DNA of 8,236 nucleotides, from contig DUGC01000027.1 of the NCBI GenBank assembly GCA_013331625.1, positions 1,568 to 9,803 on the forward strand, written 5' to 3'. This stretch comes from Candidatus Iainarchaeum sp. (lineage in GTDB: Archaea; Iainarchaeota; Iainarchaeia; Iainarchaeales; Iainarchaeaceae). The notes under the pieces were generated by a model. The model was not told the DNA's origin, did no database searches, and saw only the letters and a list, made by a program, of their open reading frames with translations. The translations under genes were made by a program, and so were the position numbers. Positions 6,521 through 8,236 of this stretch are shown one piece after another (the stretch's first letter is position 1; each line of letters starts with the position of its first letter).

Positions 6521-6536
6521 GGGGCCTGGTCAGGAT

Positions 6537-7763
6537 ATGACAAACATAATTGAGATTGCAAAGGTAGCGCTATCCAACCTTTCAAGGCAGGGCCTGAGGA
6601 GCTATTTAACCCTCATTGGTGTCGTTATCGGGATAGCCGCGATCGTGACACTGATCTCGCTTGGGGCCGGCCTCAATAATGCAGTGGTGGATCAGTTCGA
6701 GCAGCTTGGCTCGAACACGATTTTTCTGACCCCCGGAGGCGCAGGGATGGGGGGCAGCGGGACAGCGCTCCTTGGCGCAACCGAGCTTTCGGACAGCGAA
6801 ATAGCAAGGATGAAGGCAATTCCGGAAGTTGCAAGCGTCATCGCCCCCTTTTCCACTAATGCAACCATTGAATATGGAAAGGAAGTGCGCAAAATCAGCA
6901 TCATGGCAGCAGATGCTGCAGAAGCGGATTTTTTCGAGGACTCTGGATTTCTTGAAATCGAGGAGGGCAGGAGCTTTGAGGGCAATGACGGCTTTGTAGC
7001 AATCATTGGCCCAAGCATTGCAACCGATGTTTTCTCAAAAGATGTCGCCCTCCATGACCGCATAATCATAAATGGGAAGTCATTCAAGGTAGTCGCGATC
7101 GCAAAAAAAACGAGCCAGAGCTTTGGAGGGGGCCCTAATACCAATAACAGCATTTTCATAACAAAGCGCTCTTTCAATGAGACATTCCCTTCGGTGAACC
7201 CGATATTTGCCCTTATTAAGGCTGAGAAAAAGGAGGATGTCCAGATTGTAAAGGAAAAAATCGAGAAGATCTTTGAAAAGGATTACGGGAAGGACCAAAA
7301 GGAGTTCATGGTCGTCACAAGCGAGCAGGTGCTTGAGCAAATTGACCGGGTACTTGGCATCATACAGATATTCCTTGTCGGGATTGCGAGCATTTCCCTT
7401 TTGGTGGGCTCGATCGGCATAATGAACACCATGATCATGGCGGTGATGGAGCGCACAAAGGAGATCGGGGTGATGAAGGCAATAGGCGCCACTAATAACC
7501 TCGTGCTCACAATTTTCATCCTTGAGGCAGGGTTCATCGGCCTTGTGGGCGGAATTATAGGGGTAATCATCGGCTATGGACTTGCATTCGGGGTCGGCGC
7601 AATCGCGGAGAGCGCCGCGTTTGCGCTCAAAGTTGAGCTTGACCCGATGCTCATAATCGGCGCTATGCTCTTTTCACTCATTGTGGGAATGGCTGCAGGG
7701 GCCTACCCTGCAAACAAGGCCGCGCGCCTTGACCCCGTGGATGCGCTGAGGGGATCTGAATGA
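6537..7763 (+). CDS. ABC transporter permease, MacB/FtsX type
   Basis: This is the membrane subunit of the transporter, 408 residues. Its layout is classic: TM1 (about 22-44), a large extracytoplasmic MacB-type periplasmic core domain (about 45-270), then TM2 (276-302), TM3 (325-354) and TM4 (369-390), forming the FtsX domain. Diagnostic stretches are LRSYLTLIGVVIGIAAIV (20-37), MNTMIMAVMERTKEIGVMKA (296-315), which is the cytoplasmic coupling region, and YPANKAARLDPVDALR (390-405) at the end. A glycine-rich loop (PGGAGMGGSG, 66-75) starts the outer domain. I use the ATG at 6537, sixteen bases after the previous stop. The in-frame ATG at 6474 would add 21 residues of the upstream gene's reading and lacks sense as a protein. 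The ribosome-binding signal is weak (GAGGGG 12 bases upstream, or GGTCAGG). Members export peptides, lipoproteins or drugs, or only transmit force; the substrate is unknown. Confidence 0.94.
   Translation: MTNIIEIAKVALSNLSRQGLRSYLTLIGVVIGIAAIVTLISLGAGLNNAVVDQFEQLGSNTIFLTPGGAGMGGSGTALLGATELSDSEIARMKAIPEVASVIAPFSTNATIEYGKEVRKISIMAADAAEADFFEDSGFLEIEEGRSFEGNDGFVAIIGPSIATDVFSKDVALHDRIIINGKSFKVVAIAKKTSQSFGGGPNTNNSIFITKRSFNETFPSVNPIFALIKAEKKEDVQIVKEKIEKIFEKDYGKDQKEFMVVTSEQVLEQIDRVLGIIQIFLVGIASISLLVGSIGIMNTMIMAVMERTKEIGVMKAIGATNNLVLTIFILEAGFIGLVGGIIGVIIGYGLAFGVGAIAESAAFALKVELDPMLIIGAMLFSLIVGMAAGAYPANKAARLDPVDALRGSE
7748..7756 (+). promoter_or_regulatory. Shine-Dalgarno site for the PadR gene
   Basis: GAGGGGATC differs by one base from the GAGGTGATC expected opposite the archaeal 16S tail and ends three bases before the ATG at 7760. 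It lies inside the end of the permease gene and supports that ATG as the start. Confidence 0.6.
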
Positions 7764-8236
7764 TACGAAACCCCAATTTTTTCAAAGGCGAGCTCAAATA
7801 CCTCATACTCAAATCCCTCTGCGAGCAGCCATTGCACGGGTATCTGCTCATGAAAAAGATACAGGACCACAGCTTGGGCCTCTGGAAGCCTACCCCGGGA
7901 GCGCTCTACCCCGCACTTGAGGCCCTTAAAGCTGAAGGGCTCATTGAAATAAAGAGCGAGGAGTCGGGAGGGCGGTTCAAGAAAATTTACAGGGTCAGCG
8001 CGGATGGGAAAAAAAAGTTCAGGGAGCTTTCCGCGCACGTTGATGAGATGGAATCGCTCTATGTCCAGTACAAGAAAGATGTGAATATCGGCGTCGAGAG
8101 CCATGAGGACATGCTTTTTCTGGTTAAAATGATACAACGTGCATTCGATGTCCACGGGCTTGGGGTGTATAGGGGAACGCTCTTTGAATTCGCTTCGCTG
8201 CTGCGCCGCGGGAAGGTTGGCGGGGAAATGGAAACC
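7760..8236 (+). CDS. PadR-family transcriptional regulator (3' end outside window)
   Basis: This is a DNA-binding repressor of the PadR family, with 159 residues visible and the frame still open at the window end. The winged-helix domain is complete: LKYLILKSLCEQPLHGYLLM (12-31) is the first helix pair with the family HGY motif, PTPGALYPALEALKAEGLIE (44-63) is the recognition region (canonical s.GtlYpaLkrLe.eGLi), and SGGRFKKIYRVSADGKKKFR (69-88) is the wing. Residues 89-159 begin the C-terminal helical region used for dimerisation. The ATG at 7760 overlaps the permease stop by four bases (ATGA), so it is co-transcribed with the transporter. PadR proteins commonly repress neighbouring efflux genes and release DNA on binding a ligand. 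It probably controls this operon, with the tandem repeats at 4524-4546 as the best candidate site. Confidence 0.9.
   Translation, partial: MIRNPNFFKGELKYLILKSLCEQPLHGYLLMKKIQDHSLGLWKPTPGALYPALEALKAEGLIEIKSEESGGRFKKIYRVSADGKKKFRELSAHVDEMESLYVQYKKDVNIGVESHEDMLFLVKMIQRAFDVHGLGVYRGTLFEFASLLRRGKVGGEMET

Noticed and set aside
7703..8155. Minus-strand open frame of 150 codons over the PadR gene
   Set aside because: The plus strand encodes an unmistakable PadR winged helix with overlap to the permease; the antisense frame has no family features.
1..8236. CRISPR array, tRNA/rRNA genes, insertion sequence ends or phage genes
   Set aside because: I read both strands for repeat arrays, cloverleaf-like segments and transposase motifs and saw none; the only clear short tandem repeat is the pair at 4524-4546.

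Overview
The window looks like chromosomal DNA from an archaeon, probably an uncultivated lineage with compact genes, possibly DPANN-like (the rank is inference). Three things point that way. Several start codons lie 26-31 bases from the centre of an A/T-rich TATA-like element, as expected for leaderless archaeal transcripts. Arg AGG and Ile ATA codons are used heavily. One operon pairs a MacB/LolD-type ABC transporter with a secreted Ig-like protein and a PadR regulator, an arrangement I recall from archaea. No rRNA, tRNA, CRISPR array, insertion sequence or phage gene is visible.

Left part (1-3628): this holds mostly single-gene units facing alternately. The end of a six-helix, half-size MFS-like transporter (2-544, +) converges on an unrecognised basic protein (639-1214, -). 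That gene diverges from an unrecognised 191-residue protein (1338-1913, +). An EamA/DMT ten-helix transporter (1922-2812, -) follows, then a second unrecognised protein (2919-3584, +). The two plus-strand unknowns share conserved blocks and a basic, proline-rich N-terminal tail, so I read them as divergent paralogues on either side of the transporter.

Middle (3629-4550): a dienelactone-hydrolase-family alpha/beta hydrolase (3629-4342, -) keeps its Cys-Asp-His triad but has Trp where the family usually has Glu in the oxyanion region. A 208-base divergent intergenic region follows. It contains a strong TATA element and a tandem pair of CGATATATC repeats just before the next gene.

Right part (4551-8236): a tightly packed plus-strand operon encodes an ABC ATPase, a signal-peptide-bearing Ig-like protein with a C-terminal anchor, a MacB/FtsX-type permease and a PadR-family repressor that runs off the window. 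Overlaps of 4 bp join genes 1-2 and 3-4, and a 16-bp gap separates genes 2-3. The likely logic is a ligand-responsive envelope or efflux transporter. The ATPase and permease would form the machine, the anchored Ig-like protein its extracytoplasmic partner, and the PadR protein would repress the operon, perhaps through the tandem repeats at the promoter. No stretch over 300 bases lacks a gene.
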